DNA of 64,000 nt. Source: Flavobacterium circumlabens (GTDB lineage: Bacteria; Bacteroidota; Bacteroidia; Flavobacteriales; Flavobacteriaceae). The stretch is from the NCBI RefSeq assembly GCF_004345565.1, contig NZ_SLWA01000003.1:124001-188000 (forward strand). The letters are read 5' to 3'. Position numbers and translations under genes: made by a program. Of this stretch, positions 9,465 to 17,964 are shown in pieces; the first letter of the stretch is position 1, and the number at the start of each line of letters is the position of its first letter. Under the pieces are notes generated by a model, which was not told where the DNA came from, searched no databases, and saw nothing but the letters and a program-made list of their open reading frames with translations.

Positions 9465-9944
9465 TTAGTGTTTTCCTTTGCCATGACCATTTCCATGACC
9501 TTTATCATTTCCATGACCGTTATCATGGTCATCATGGGAATGTTTATTGTTTCCTTTACCGGGTTTTTGCCCAATTGTTTTTTGTGGGCCTCCTTTGTAA
9601 CCTTTACCGTATTTTACTTTATGAACTTTATAATTATCATAAGGTCTGTTTCCTCTGTAATCGGTAAGTACTACTTTATATTCGTTGTAAAGGTCATAAT
9701 TACGATACGCTCTAGGTAAGGATCTTGATTGAATCCATTTTCCATTACTTACATAAATGTAATTTGAAGTATTTACATCATAGTAGGTTTCAAGGTCAGG
9801 AAGATAGTAGTAACGCACATCATTGTATCCTGAAGGACCCCATGAAGGAGGTGTTCCAATGTTTACATTAACAGAGACCTGAGCATATGAAAAACTCAAT
9901 GCAAAAAAAGATAGTATCGTCAATAAATGTTTTAAAGATTTCAT
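9465..9944 (-). CDS. Secreted protein with His/Gly/Lys-rich tail
   Basis: This 159-residue protein has a clear signal peptide (cleavage near SYAQ) and a Tyr-rich central domain (YNDVRYYYLPDLETYYDVNT). The C-terminal tail of about 35 residues is made of Gly, His, Lys and Asp and could bind metal ions. Similar small exported proteins are common in Flavobacterium but I know of no function. The gene stands alone between two terminator-like or spacer regions. The start is supported by the signal peptide. Confidence 0.7.
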   Translation of the reverse strand: MKSLKHLLTILSFFALSFSYAQVSVNVNIGTPPSWGPSGYNDVRYYYLPDLETYYDVNTSNYIYVSNGKWIQSRSLPRAYRNYDLYNEYKVVLTDYRGNRPYDNYKVHKVKYGKGYKGGPQKTIGQKPGKGNNKHSHDDHDNGHGNDKGHGNGHGKGKH

Positions 9945-10066
9945 GATCGTAATTTTTATTAGATTAATAATTAGGTTAAAAACAAAAACTGAGCCGAAGT
10001 TAAAAACGAAACAGCTAAAAATTGATTTTGTATAAAAGGACTGCGTAAAATGAAGTAGTCTGTAGG

Positions 10067-10264
10067 CTATTTGTTTTGTCCCGGAGCGTATTTTTTTGCA
10101 CTTTTATCACCATTCATTTTTTTGGCCTGACCCGGCGGTACACTTTTTACTTTTCCGCTAGAGTTATGGGAATGGCTGCCGGAACTTACGCTGCAGCTTG
10201 CAAAAGAAAAAATAGCCGACAGCATTAAAATTTTAATCATTGTAGTTTTCATGTTTTTCTTCAA
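10067..10264 (-). CDS. Small lipoprotein with PPGQAKK motif
   Basis: This is a 65-residue lipoprotein: a hydrophobic leader ends in a lipobox (FSFASC), followed by a short Ser/His segment, VPPGQAKK and APGQNK. The P-P-G-Q-A-K-K motif recurs in small flavobacterial lipoproteins of unknown function. Nothing further can be deduced. The start could be either of two nearby Met codons; the signal peptide works with both. Confidence 0.65.
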   Translation of the reverse strand: MKKNMKTTMIKILMLSAIFSFASCSVSSGSHSHNSSGKVKSVPPGQAKKMNGDKSAKKYAPGQNK

Positions 10265-10394
10265 AGTTAATTTTTTAATAACACTTTCTGCTTAATTACC
10301 AATATGTTTTGGGAATAATCCAATTATATGTACGAATAATTATCACTTTTAGATTTTTTAAATTTAAAACGTAACCCTCACATCCTAATTATAA

Positions 10395-11171
10395 TTATTT
10401 TTTAAGGTTTGCCACTTTCTCTGTCAGGTTTTTCCAATATCGTTTTGGCATGTGCTGAAGATGAAGGCGTGTGTTTTTTCTGGATTCAATATTGACATGA
10501 GTAAAATACTGCACCCACAAATTTTGAAAAAACGCTTCTTCCTGGTCACAAATTTCAGCCAGGAATTTAGTAGAATTCAAATCGTTGCTAAATTGTAATT
10601 CTACTGTCGAGACCTTTTCGAGATCGTAATAAATTCCATATTTTCGTTTTGCATCGTAAATAAGCCAGCGCTGATCTGCATAACGACTCACAAAATGATT
10701 CTCGATAACAGGAAGTACATCACATTCGGGTTCAATAATGGCATAATACAGCTGATCTTTGGTTAGTTTAAAACGAACAAAAGCTTTCATTCGGTGGCTT
10801 TCTCTTCTTGTTATCCGGGCCGCTTTTCTGATATCCCAAACCTCATTATTCGATAAGTCTTCTTCTATGTTTTTTGTAGTGGAAAATACATAGCTGGCAA
10901 ACCGAAACATAAGATCCTCTGCCTGCTCTGTTTCTGATAAAAAAGTGCCGTAGATTCTTTTAAATCCTTCTTTTGAAAGCCGGTTTTTTAATCCGTCAGC
11001 AACACGTTTTGCTTTTTCCGGATCTGTTACCACAAAATAAGTGGCAGCAAAAAGGAAAGCTGTTGTCGGTTCTTGTTTTGTAAAAACAATATCCTTTAGT
11101 TTGAACTCATAAATTTCAAAGACAGCAGTGAGCCATCCTTCAAAAGTACCGTCATAAATTACCTGCGTCAT
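10395..11171 (-). CDS. TIGR03915-type putative DNA repair protein
   Basis: This 258-residue protein begins MTQVIYDGTFEGWLTAVFEIYE, the typical start of the family annotated as a putative DNA metabolism/repair protein (TIGR03915). These proteins occur next to a radical-SAM partner, and here the start codon overlaps the partner's stop by 4 bp, implying translational coupling. It shares weak resemblance to the C-terminal part of uracil-DNA-glycosylase-like fusion proteins. The activity is unproven to my knowledge. Confidence 0.85.
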   Translation of the reverse strand: MTQVIYDGTFEGWLTAVFEIYEFKLKDIVFTKQEPTTAFLFAATYFVVTDPEKAKRVADGLKNRLSKEGFKRIYGTFLSETEQAEDLMFRFASYVFSTTKNIEEDLSNNEVWDIRKAARITRRESHRMKAFVRFKLTKDQLYYAIIEPECDVLPVIENHFVSRYADQRWLIYDAKRKYGIYYDLEKVSTVELQFSNDLNSTKFLAEICDQEEAFFQNLWVQYFTHVNIESRKNTRLHLQHMPKRYWKNLTEKVANLKK

Positions 11172-12433
11172 GCGCCAAATAGAGAAAGTTGATTGGAGAA
11201 ATCGTTTTTGTATTTACTTTTTTGGGAATCTAAAATATGGTCCTTAATCTGGATAGCGGTAAAATCTTTCTGCAGTTGAAAGGGTGATGCAAAAGCCAGA
11301 AAATACTGGGCCCGGCTATAGGCAATCCCCATTTTCTGTAAGTCCGGAGCAGTAAGTTTTTTAAATTTTCTGGCAGCTACAATTTTCCGGGCACTTAAAA
11401 AGCCTATTCCGGGAATGCGTTTGATGAGTTCAAGATCCGCGACATTAATGTCAACAGGAAACTGATTCAGGTTGCGCAGCGCCCATCCAAGTTTGGGATC
11501 GATGTCAAGGTCCAGATTAGGCTGGTCAAATCCGACGATTTCATTTACATTAAAACCATAATAGCGGATCAGCCAATCGGCCTGATACAAACGGTTTTCA
11601 CGTATAATAGGAACCGGAGTTCCAATAGAAGGAAGGCGGTTGTCATAACTTATAGGGACATATCCGGAATAGTACACCCGCCGCATGTTCATTTGTTGAT
11701 AAAAATAGTCTGCCATTCCTAAAATTTCAAGGTCGCTTTCTTTTGTTGCCCCAATTACCATTTGGGTACTTTGGCCGGCGGGAGCAAATACAGGGGCTTT
11801 ATAGTTTGATTTTCGCTCTTCTTTATGGCCGGCAATTTGATTTTTAAGATAGTGCATGGGTTTGATCACATCAATGTGATTTTTCTCCGGTGCCAGTAAT
11901 TTCAGGCTTTGTTCGGTTGGCATTTCTACATTTACACTTAAGCGGTCGGCGTACATTCCGGCTTCTTTCAATAATTCGTCACTTGCTCCTGGAATCGCTT
12001 TTAGATGTATGTAGCCATTAAAATTATGTTCTAATCTCAATTTCTTAGCAATTCTGACCAAACGCTCCATAGTAAAATCAGGATTGTCAAAAATACCGGA
12101 ACTGAGAAATAAACCTTCAATATAATTTCTCCTGTAAAAACCAATCGTAAGATCCACGACTTCCTGTACCGTAAATGCGGCTCGTTTTACATCATTGCTT
12201 TTTCTGCTGACACAATACGCACAGTCAAAAATACAATGATTGGTCAGTAAAATTTTCAGTAAAGCGACACAGCGCCCGTCTTCGGTATAGGAATGGCAAA
12301 TTCCGGAACCGCTGGAATTCCCAAGTCCTTTGTCTTTATTTTTTCGATTACTCTGACCCGACGAACAAGAAACATCGTATTTTGCCGCATCAGACAAAAT
12401 AGCCAGCTTTTCCATTACTCTTTCGTGTACCAT
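11168..12433 (-). CDS. TIGR03916-type radical SAM putative DNA modification/repair protein
   Basis: The radical-SAM cluster motif reads CIFDCAYC (CxxxCxxC; Cys 67, 71 and 74 from the chosen start). Near the C-terminus a helix-hairpin-helix segment (LIKRIPGIGFLSARKIVAARK) points to DNA binding. I place the start at 12431-12433 (MVHERVMEKLAILSDAAKYD), because family members begin there. The longer reading frame to 12490 adds an atypical 19-residue extension. It overlaps the TIGR03915-type gene by 4 bp, and the two are presumed to act together. Confidence 0.88.
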   Translation of the reverse strand: MVHERVMEKLAILSDAAKYDVSCSSGQSNRKNKDKGLGNSSGSGICHSYTEDGRCVALLKILLTNHCIFDCAYCVSRKSNDVKRAAFTVQEVVDLTIGFYRRNYIEGLFLSSGIFDNPDFTMERLVRIAKKLRLEHNFNGYIHLKAIPGASDELLKEAGMYADRLSVNVEMPTEQSLKLLAPEKNHIDVIKPMHYLKNQIAGHKEERKSNYKAPVFAPAGQSTQMVIGATKESDLEILGMADYFYQQMNMRRVYYSGYVPISYDNRLPSIGTPVPIIRENRLYQADWLIRYYGFNVNEIVGFDQPNLDLDIDPKLGWALRNLNQFPVDINVADLELIKRIPGIGFLSARKIVAARKFKKLTAPDLQKMGIAYSRAQYFLAFASPFQLQKDFTAIQIKDHILDSQKSKYKNDFSNQLSLFGA

Positions 12434-12754
12434 TTTGATTTCTTTTATAATTATAACCTTTATAAAAGAAAGCGATGAATCTTCATCCAATAAAATGATC
12501 TTTTTAGGATTACTCTTTTGTTTTTGGAAATCCCCTGTTCACTTTGAAACAGGCAGACGCTTTCAATCGTAGCTATAAATCGTGGTTTTTATATTTTACG
12601 TTTATCAAAATTAGTTCAAATTGTAACAATGCAGAATGAATAGAGTGTTATAAATCGTAACAAAATCGTAAACGTCTTTTCTGACTGAAAAAATGCCTGA
12701 GGAAAAAAGAAGTTATAAAAATAACAGGGTGAAGATTGGTGAAGGATTAAAATA

Positions 12755-12795
12755 AAAAATCGCAATTATCAGATGTTTTGATAATTGCGATTTTA
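12755..12795 (-). terminator. Terminator of ssrA
   Basis: A long inverted repeat, with arms AAAATCGCAATTATCA and the near-perfect complement from 12779, lies directly 3' of the tmRNA on the minus strand and is flanked by A/T runs. It is the natural transcription end of ssrA. The rest of the 12434-12800 gap has no further structure that I can see. Confidence 0.8.
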
Positions 12796-12800
12796 TTAAG

Positions 12801-13193
12801 TGGAGTCGCCGGGAATCGAACCCGGGTCCAAACAAGCAACTAAAGAGCTTTCTACACGTTTATTTCCTGATTGGATTTTCGATGTTAAGCTAGGTCAGGA
12901 ACAACCACTCAACACTTATCTTCTTAATTTCGAAATCCACCCGAAGCTCATGGAAATCTAGGTCTATTTTTACGGTTCCCCTATACTGACCGCCACAAAC
13001 CAAGGCTTTCAAGGAGAATCCAGCTTCCCTATCTGATAGGGACGTGGCTAATCTTACTGTAATTCAGATTATGCAGCTAAAGCGTAGTTATTTTCGCCGT
13101 GTGAAATTGTAAGATCTTATATTTACGAGCAAGGTCTCAATGCTCGACGTGCTTACTTTTCAATTCGACTTGCTGTCAAAACCAGTCGACCCC
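12801..13193 (-). ncRNA. ssrA: tmRNA (ssrA)
   Basis: On the minus strand the RNA starts GGGGTCGACTGG at 13193 and ends CGACTCCA at 12801. The 7-bp acceptor stem (GGGGTCG with CGACTCC, one G-U) and the T arm (GGACCCGGGTTCGATTCC) are intact. The tag frame, 13098 down to 13069, reads GGC GAA AAT AAC TAC GCT TTA GCT GCA TAA, that is GENNYALAA after the charged Ala. CCA is not encoded, because CTT follows the discriminator. With SmpB it rescues stalled ribosomes and tags the nascent protein for proteolysis. Confidence 0.97.
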
Positions 13194-13260
13194 AAAAATG
13201 AGTTTGCAAATTTATACTATTTGAAGTTAGTTTCGTAATAAATTTTTCAGAAAAATATCT

Positions 13261-14466
13261 TTATTCTTCGTCCTTAAAATTAAACGGGTAATCTCCGAAA
13301 ACAGGAGCCAGTTTACGGACTGCATAAGTGTTTCGCGTAAATTTATTCGATAAAGCTATAATAGTGATGTTTTCTTTCTGTAACGGAATATAAGATGACG
13401 TATAACCATGCCACCAGCCGTTATGGAAGTAAAAATTCTGTCCGGTCTCCCAATTGATCATTCTGATTCCCAAACCATAATTTTTGGTGCCTTTACGTTC
13501 GTTGCTGTAACCGGTATAAACTTGTTTTAATAAGTCAGGCTTTAAAAAATCGGGTGAATTTCTGGCACGGTCAAATTTTAATAAATCGCGTGGAGTGGAG
13601 AAAATATTTTTATCACCATAAACAGCATCCATATAATCCAGTCCGATTTCGACATTGTTTCCTTTATAAGACGGAACGATTGTTTTCCGGTCTTTTTCCC
13701 AGTCAAAAACAAAAGTATGCTTCATTCCCAGAGGTTTGAAAATCATTTCGGTCATTGCCTCTTTATACGACAGTCCCGTTATTTTTTCAATAATAAGCGC
13801 CAGCATGGCATAATTGGTGTTGCAATATGCAAAACGGGTTCCCGTTGTGGCTTCCAATCCAATATTTTTAGTAGCCAGGAGCTCCAAAATATCTTTATTG
13901 GTCAGTTGATTGTGTCTGTCCCAAACCGATTTATCCCTGTCGGTGAAATAAGCGTAATTTCTCATTCCGCTGCGGTGGCTCAATAACATTCGAACCGTAC
14001 ATTCCGGATAAGGAAAGGTTTTTAAGATGGTGTTTACTTTTTGGTCTAAATCCAGTTTTCCGGCATTCACCAGTTTTAAAACTGCAGTCGCTGTCAAAAC
14101 TTTACTTACCGATGCAATATGAATAGGTGTATCTGCATTGATGGTTGTACCTTCATTTCGGTCTGCGTAACCATTATATCGTTCAAAAATAATCTGACCA
14201 TTTTTTGCTACCAAAAAACCGCCGTTCATACTATTGTTCTTCCAGTTTTTAGTGTAAAAGTGATTTATTCTTCCTGCAACCGAATTGATATAAGCCTGAC
14301 TTATTTTTTTTTCCGGTCCTAAAGGTTTCATCTTAGGCAAAGTATCCTCGACCGCTGTAATCTCTTTTTCTGTGTTTTTTTTATCTTTTCCGCAGGATCC
14401 TAAAACTAAGATTAGAAAAAGTATTTGTGGTATATTTGTTTTTTTAAGGAAGCTCATTTTCATCAT
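13261..14466 (-). CDS. Class C beta-lactamase-like serine hydrolase (lipoprotein)
   Basis: This 401-residue protein has a lipobox (LVLGSC, Cys25), predicting attachment to the periplasmic side of a membrane. The serine hydrolase domain shows the SxxK motif as SVSK (Ser119, Lys122), the Y-x-N motif as YCN in RFAYCNTNYAML, and a late HNGWWHGYTS segment in the third-motif position (HxG type rather than KTG). This is the layout of the beta-lactamase/transpeptidase-like esterase family. A true antibiotic-degrading role is not implied. It lies 67 bp from tmRNA on the same strand. Confidence 0.88.
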   Translation of the reverse strand: MMKMSFLKKTNIPQILFLILVLGSCGKDKKNTEKEITAVEDTLPKMKPLGPEKKISQAYINSVAGRINHFYTKNWKNNSMNGGFLVAKNGQIIFERYNGYADRNEGTTINADTPIHIASVSKVLTATAVLKLVNAGKLDLDQKVNTILKTFPYPECTVRMLLSHRSGMRNYAYFTDRDKSVWDRHNQLTNKDILELLATKNIGLEATTGTRFAYCNTNYAMLALIIEKITGLSYKEAMTEMIFKPLGMKHTFVFDWEKDRKTIVPSYKGNNVEIGLDYMDAVYGDKNIFSTPRDLLKFDRARNSPDFLKPDLLKQVYTGYSNERKGTKNYGLGIRMINWETGQNFYFHNGWWHGYTSSYIPLQKENITIIALSNKFTRNTYAVRKLAPVFGDYPFNFKDEE

Positions 14467-14643
14467 TCTTTAAAAACAAATATATAGAATTCAATACTTT
14501 TGATTTGCCCTTTATTAATCTGCAGAATATAGTTTTTAACTTTTTTTTAACTTCTTTTTTTTGTAGTCGATTGTGCATCAGCTTTTAGCATTATGAATCT
14601 GTTTGAAATTAAAGAATTACAACAAAAATTTAACTTATTTTGT

Positions 14644-14651
14644 TATATTTG
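14644..14651 (+). promoter_or_regulatory. Candidate -7 box upstream of the dehydrogenase gene
   Basis: TATATTTG matches the Bacteroidota TAnnTTTG -7 consensus exactly and lies 52 bp before the ATG at 14704. I see no good -33 TTG at the usual distance, so this is a moderate call. Confidence 0.45.
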
Positions 14652-14703
14652 AAACAAATTAAGCCTGAAAAGTTATATTAATATTTACTCTAATCCGATA
14701 TAA

Positions 14704-15906
14704 ATGAAATTTGGTATTATAAAAGAAAGAAAAAACCCACCAGACAGACGTGTTGTGTTTGCACCAAGTGAACTTGCAAAACTGAAACAGCTTTATCATG
14801 AGGCTACAGTTGAAGTTGAAAGCTCAGATATTAGAATATTTTCTGATGTTCAATACCAAAGTTTAGGGATAACTATTACAGATGATGTTTCTGGTTGTGA
14901 TGTTTTATTCGGAGTGAAAGAAGTTCCTGTAGAAAATTTAATTCCAAATAAATCGTATTTCTTTTTTTCTCATACTATAAAGAAACAACCTTATAACAGA
15001 AAGCTATTATTGGCTATTTTGGAAAAAAATATCGATTTATACGATCACGAAACTATTGTGGACAGTAATAACCGAAGGCTGATTGGGTTTGGAAAATATG
15101 CCGGAATGGTTGGTGTTTACAACGGAATTCGTGCTTTTGGATTAAAATTCGAATTGTTTAAATTGCCAAAAGCAGAAACTCTTGCCGGAAAAGAGGCCCT
15201 GATTATGCATTTGAAACGCATTACGTTACCTCCTTTAAAATTTGTGATTACCGGAACTGGTAAAGTTGGGAGCGGAGCCAAAGAAATTCTGGATGCTATA
15301 AAAATAAAAGAAATTGCGGTTGAAAATTATTTAACTAAAAACTACACCCAACCGGTATACGTTCAGTTGGATGTTTTAGAATACAACAAACGAATTGACG
15401 GACAGGTTCTTGATTTTAATGATTTTGTAACGCATCCGGAAGCTTATGTTTCTGATTTTGAAAAATTCACAAAAGTAACCGACGTTTATTTCACGGGTCA
15501 TTTTTATGCAAGTGAAGCACCGGTAATTTTGACAAGAGAAATGTTGAATGCAAGTGATTGTAAGATAAAAGTGGTAGCGGATATTTCCTGTGATGTCAAA
15601 GGGCCAATTGCCTGTACCTTACGTTCTTCCACAATTGCAGAACCAATCTACGGATACTGGCCTGCCGAAGATAAAGAAGTAGATGTTTTTCACCCGGGTG
15701 CAGTTGTCGTAATGGCGGTTGATAATCTTCCGTGTGAAATTCCAAAAGATGCCAGTGAAGGTTTCGGGGAACAATTTATGGAACACGTAATCCCTGCTTT
15801 CTTTAATGGAGATAAAGATGGAATTCTGCAAAGAGCCAAAATAACAGAGAATGGAAAACTGACTCCAAGATTTAGTTATTTACAGGATTATGTAGACGGG
15901 AAATAA
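14704..15906 (+). CDS. NAD(P)-dependent oxidoreductase of the saccharopine/alanine dehydrogenase type
   Basis: This 400-residue protein starts MKFGIIKERKNPPDRRVVFAP, the AlaDH/PNT N-terminal domain start, and contains a nucleotide-binding segment KFVITGTGKVGSGAKEILDA near residues 178-197. The overall form resembles LYS1-type saccharopine dehydrogenase (lysine-forming) and alanine dehydrogenase, which both use NAD. Flavobacterial homologues are usually just called NAD(P)-dependent oxidoreductase, and the true substrate is uncertain. It is the first plus-strand gene after ssrA and converges with fumC. Confidence 0.82.
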   Translation: MKFGIIKERKNPPDRRVVFAPSELAKLKQLYHEATVEVESSDIRIFSDVQYQSLGITITDDVSGCDVLFGVKEVPVENLIPNKSYFFFSHTIKKQPYNRKLLLAILEKNIDLYDHETIVDSNNRRLIGFGKYAGMVGVYNGIRAFGLKFELFKLPKAETLAGKEALIMHLKRITLPPLKFVITGTGKVGSGAKEILDAIKIKEIAVENYLTKNYTQPVYVQLDVLEYNKRIDGQVLDFNDFVTHPEAYVSDFEKFTKVTDVYFTGHFYASEAPVILTREMLNASDCKIKVVADISCDVKGPIACTLRSSTIAEPIYGYWPAEDKEVDVFHPGAVVVMAVDNLPCEIPKDASEGFGEQFMEHVIPAFFNGDKDGILQRAKITENGKLTPRFSYLQDYVDGK

Positions 15907-15991
15907 GTTTGCAGTCTCAGTCTCAGTTTTCAGTTATTGGAATGGTATACTTTTACATACCCTCTTAGACTGTAAACTGAGACTGCAAACT
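15906..15991. repeat. Inverted repeat between convergent genes
   Basis: A 16-bp perfect inverted repeat has arms 15906-15921 and 15976-15991 (right arm ACTGAGACTGCAAACT). It sits in the convergent gap between the dehydrogenase and fumC. The arms are themselves made of repeated ACTGAGACTG units. It may serve as a bidirectional terminator. Related ACTGCGACTG units recur on the other side of fumC at about 17452-17488. Confidence 0.6.
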
Positions 15992-16008
15992 GAGACTGAA
16001 GACTTTTT

Positions 16009-17394
16009 TTACACCATTTCTTCCGGTTTTACCCAGGCATTAAAATCTTCGGGTGTAACATAGCCCAGGCGAACGGCTTCTTCTTTTAGGGTTGTTCCGT
16101 TTTTGTGTGCGGTCTGAGCGATCTCGGCTGCTTTATAATATCCGATTTTGGTGTTCAGAGCGGTAACCAGCATTAGGGAATTGTCTACTAATTCTTTAAT
16201 ACGTTTATGGTTGGGCTCAATTCCCTGTGCGCAGTGTTCGTCAAATGAAATACAGGCATCACCCAATAAATGAGCTGATTGAAGAAAATTGGCCGCCATG
16301 AGCGGTTTGAAAACATTCAATTCATAATGTCCCTGCATGCCACCGATAGCAATAGCCATATCGTTTCCGATAACTTGTGCACAAACCATTGTCAAAGCTT
16401 CACATTGTGTCGGATTTACTTTTCCGGGCATTATGGACGATCCGGGCTCGTTTTCAGGAATATGAATTTCTCCAATTCCCGAGCGGGGGCCTGAAGCCAG
16501 CATTCTAATGTCATTTGCAATTTTATTTAAAGAAACAGCGAGTTGTTTTAATGCTCCGTGTGTTTCAACAATAGCATCATGGGCTGCTAAAGCTTCAAAT
16601 TTATTTTCAGCCGTTATAAAAGGATGATTGGTAAATTTGGCAATGTATTCGGCCACTTTTACGTCATAACCTTCCGGAGTGTTAAGTCCTGTTCCAACTG
16701 CGGTTCCGCCCAGTGCAATTTCAGATAAATGTGCTAAAGTATTTTTCAATGCTTTTAATCCGAATGTTAATTGGGCAGCATAACCTGAAATTTCCTGACC
16801 TAAAGTAAGCGGCGTAGCGTCCATAAGGTGGGTGCGTCCAATTTTTACAACATCTTTATAGGCTACTGCTTTTGCATGCAGTGTATCTCTTAATTTTTCG
16901 ACACCGGGAATGGTAGTTTCTACAATCATTTTATAAGCAGCGATATGCATCCCGGTTGGGAAAGTATCATTGGAGGATTGCGATTTATTGACATCGTCAT
17001 TTGCTTTTATAAATTGTTCGCCTTCACCAATCTGAAAACCTTTAAGAACTTGTGCTCGGTTGGCAATTACTTCATTTACGTTCATATTGCTTTGCGTACC
17101 CGAACCGGTCTGCCAAATCACCAATGGAAACTGATCGTCTAATTTTCCTGCCAGGATTTCGTTACACACCGCTGCAATAGCATCTCTTTTTTCAAGTGGT
17201 AAAACGCCTAAATCATAATTCGCATATGCAGCAGCTTTTTTTAAATAAGCAAAGCCTTCTATGATTTCTTTTGGCATAGATGCCGATGGTCCGATTTTGA
17301 AATTGTTTCTCGAACGTTCTGTCTGCGCACCCCAATATTTATCGGCCGGGACCTGAACTTCTCCCATGGTGTCTTTTTCTATTCTGTATTTCAT
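16009..17394 (-). CDS. fumC: Class II fumarate hydratase
   Basis: This 461-residue protein has the full length of FumC. The superfamily signature [16 protein letters not shown] with the catalytic Ser in the flexible loop is intact, as are [19 protein letters not shown] and [16 protein letters not shown]. It interconverts fumarate and malate in the TCA cycle as a cytoplasmic homotetramer and needs no iron-sulfur cluster. It is transcribed alone on the minus strand. Confidence 0.97.
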   Translation of the reverse strand: MKYRIEKDTMGEVQVPADKYWGAQTERSRNNFKIGPSASMPKEIIEGFAYLKKAAAYANYDLGVLPLEKRDAIAAVCNEILAGKLDDQFPLVIWQTGSGTQSNMNVNEVIANRAQVLKGFQIGEGEQFIKANDDVNKSQSSNDTFPTGMHIAAYKMIVETTIPGVEKLRDTLHAKAVAYKDVVKIGRTHLMDATPLTLGQEISGYAAQLTFGLKALKNTLAHLSEIALGGTAVGTGLNTPEGYDVKVAEYIAKFTNHPFITAENKFEALAAHDAIVETHGALKQLAVSLNKIANDIRMLASGPRSGIGEIHIPENEPGSSIMPGKVNPTQCEALTMVCAQVIGNDMAIAIGGMQGHYELNVFKPLMAANFLQSAHLLGDACISFDEHCAQGIEPNHKRIKELVDNSLMLVTALNTKIGYYKAAEIAQTAHKNGTTLKEEAVRLGYVTPEDFNAWVKPEEMV

Positions 17395-17451
17395 TTGTTT
17401 GTTTTGTGTAATTGTGAATTGTAAGCTGTAAAATATTATTTGTAAAATGTG

Positions 17452-17488
17452 AACTGCGACTGTGACTGTAAACTGCGACTGTAAACTT
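17452..17488. repeat. Short ACTGCGACTG-type tandem repeats upstream of fumC
   Basis: Three overlapping ACTG(C/T)GACTGTAAAC-like units lie in the fumC upstream gap. They resemble the ACTGAGACTG units at 15906-15991 on the other side of the gene. The role is unknown; the units look like a dispersed intergenic repeat. Confidence 0.5.
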
Positions 17489-17564
17489 TTTTAAAAAGCC
17501 CTTATTTAAAATGAGTTTAAATATACGGATTATTGTTATTTTATGAAAATTGATTTGGTTTTTA

Positions 17565-17595
17565 TTGGCAAGGAAAGATATAAAACCTACATTTG
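17565..17595 (+). promoter_or_regulatory. Promoter of the small membrane protein
   Basis: A TTG at 17565-17567 (-33 element) and TACATTTG at 17588-17595 (-7 element, exact TAnnTTTG) are 20 bp apart, the expected Bacteroidota spacing. The ATG of the next gene is 27 bp downstream at 17623. Confidence 0.6.
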
Positions 17596-17622
17596 TGCTT
17601 ACATTCAAAAATTCCGGAAAAC

Positions 17623-17793
17623 ATGTTTGAATTTTCACAGTACTTAGGTTTTTTACTTTTCTTAACCATACTAACTATAGGTTTTTGGTTAATGTTCTTC
17701 TTAGTTGGTTTCGTATCTTATTGGGTTACGGGAGCAAGCTGGGAAATGTTCAAAGAAATGAGAGCAAAGAAAAAGCAAGAACAATCAATTTAA
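17623..17793 (+). CDS. Small single-pass membrane protein
   Basis: This 56-residue protein, starting MFEFSQYLGFLLFL, has one or two hydrophobic segments (LGFLLFLTILTIGFWLMFFLVGFVSYW) and a charged C-terminal tail (FKEMRAKKKQEQSI). I choose this ATG over the one at 17593 because that one lies inside the -7 box TACATTTG and a GGAAA ribosome-binding-like sequence precedes 17623. Similar short proteins occur widely in Flavobacterium. The function is unknown. Confidence 0.65.
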   Translation: MFEFSQYLGFLLFLTILTIGFWLMFFLVGFVSYWVTGASWEMFKEMRAKKKQEQSI

Positions 17794-17810
17794 TTTTAAA
17801 TTGATTTCAT

Positions 17811-17849
17811 AAAAAAAGGACCCGTTTTTACGAGTCCTTTTTTTTTATT
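17811..17849. terminator. Hairpin terminator
   Basis: AAAGGACCCG pairs with CGAGTCCTTT around TTTTTA and is followed by a long T run. It ends the small membrane-protein transcript. Confidence 0.8.
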
Positions 17850-17874
17850 GAGGAAAATCCAAAATCTAATAAAA

Positions 17875-17939
17875 AAATTCCAAATTCCAGTTTACTAAGA
17901 CTTCATAAATAAGTTTTAGTAAACTGGAATTTGGAATTT
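17875..17939. repeat. 24-bp perfect inverted repeat
   Basis: The arms at 17875-17898 and 17916-17939 are exact reverse complements separated by 17 nt. The element lies in the convergent gap just after the previous terminator and before the TonB receptor stop. It would form a very stable cruciform or RNA hairpin and probably ends the receptor transcript on the minus strand. Confidence 0.8.
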
Positions 17940-17964
17940 AAAAAAATTGGAATTTTAACTTAAG

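Noticed and set aside
17339..17638. 99-aa ORF upstream of fumC
   Set aside because: It overlaps the fumC start and the repeat-rich gap and has no family resemblance or ribosome-binding site.
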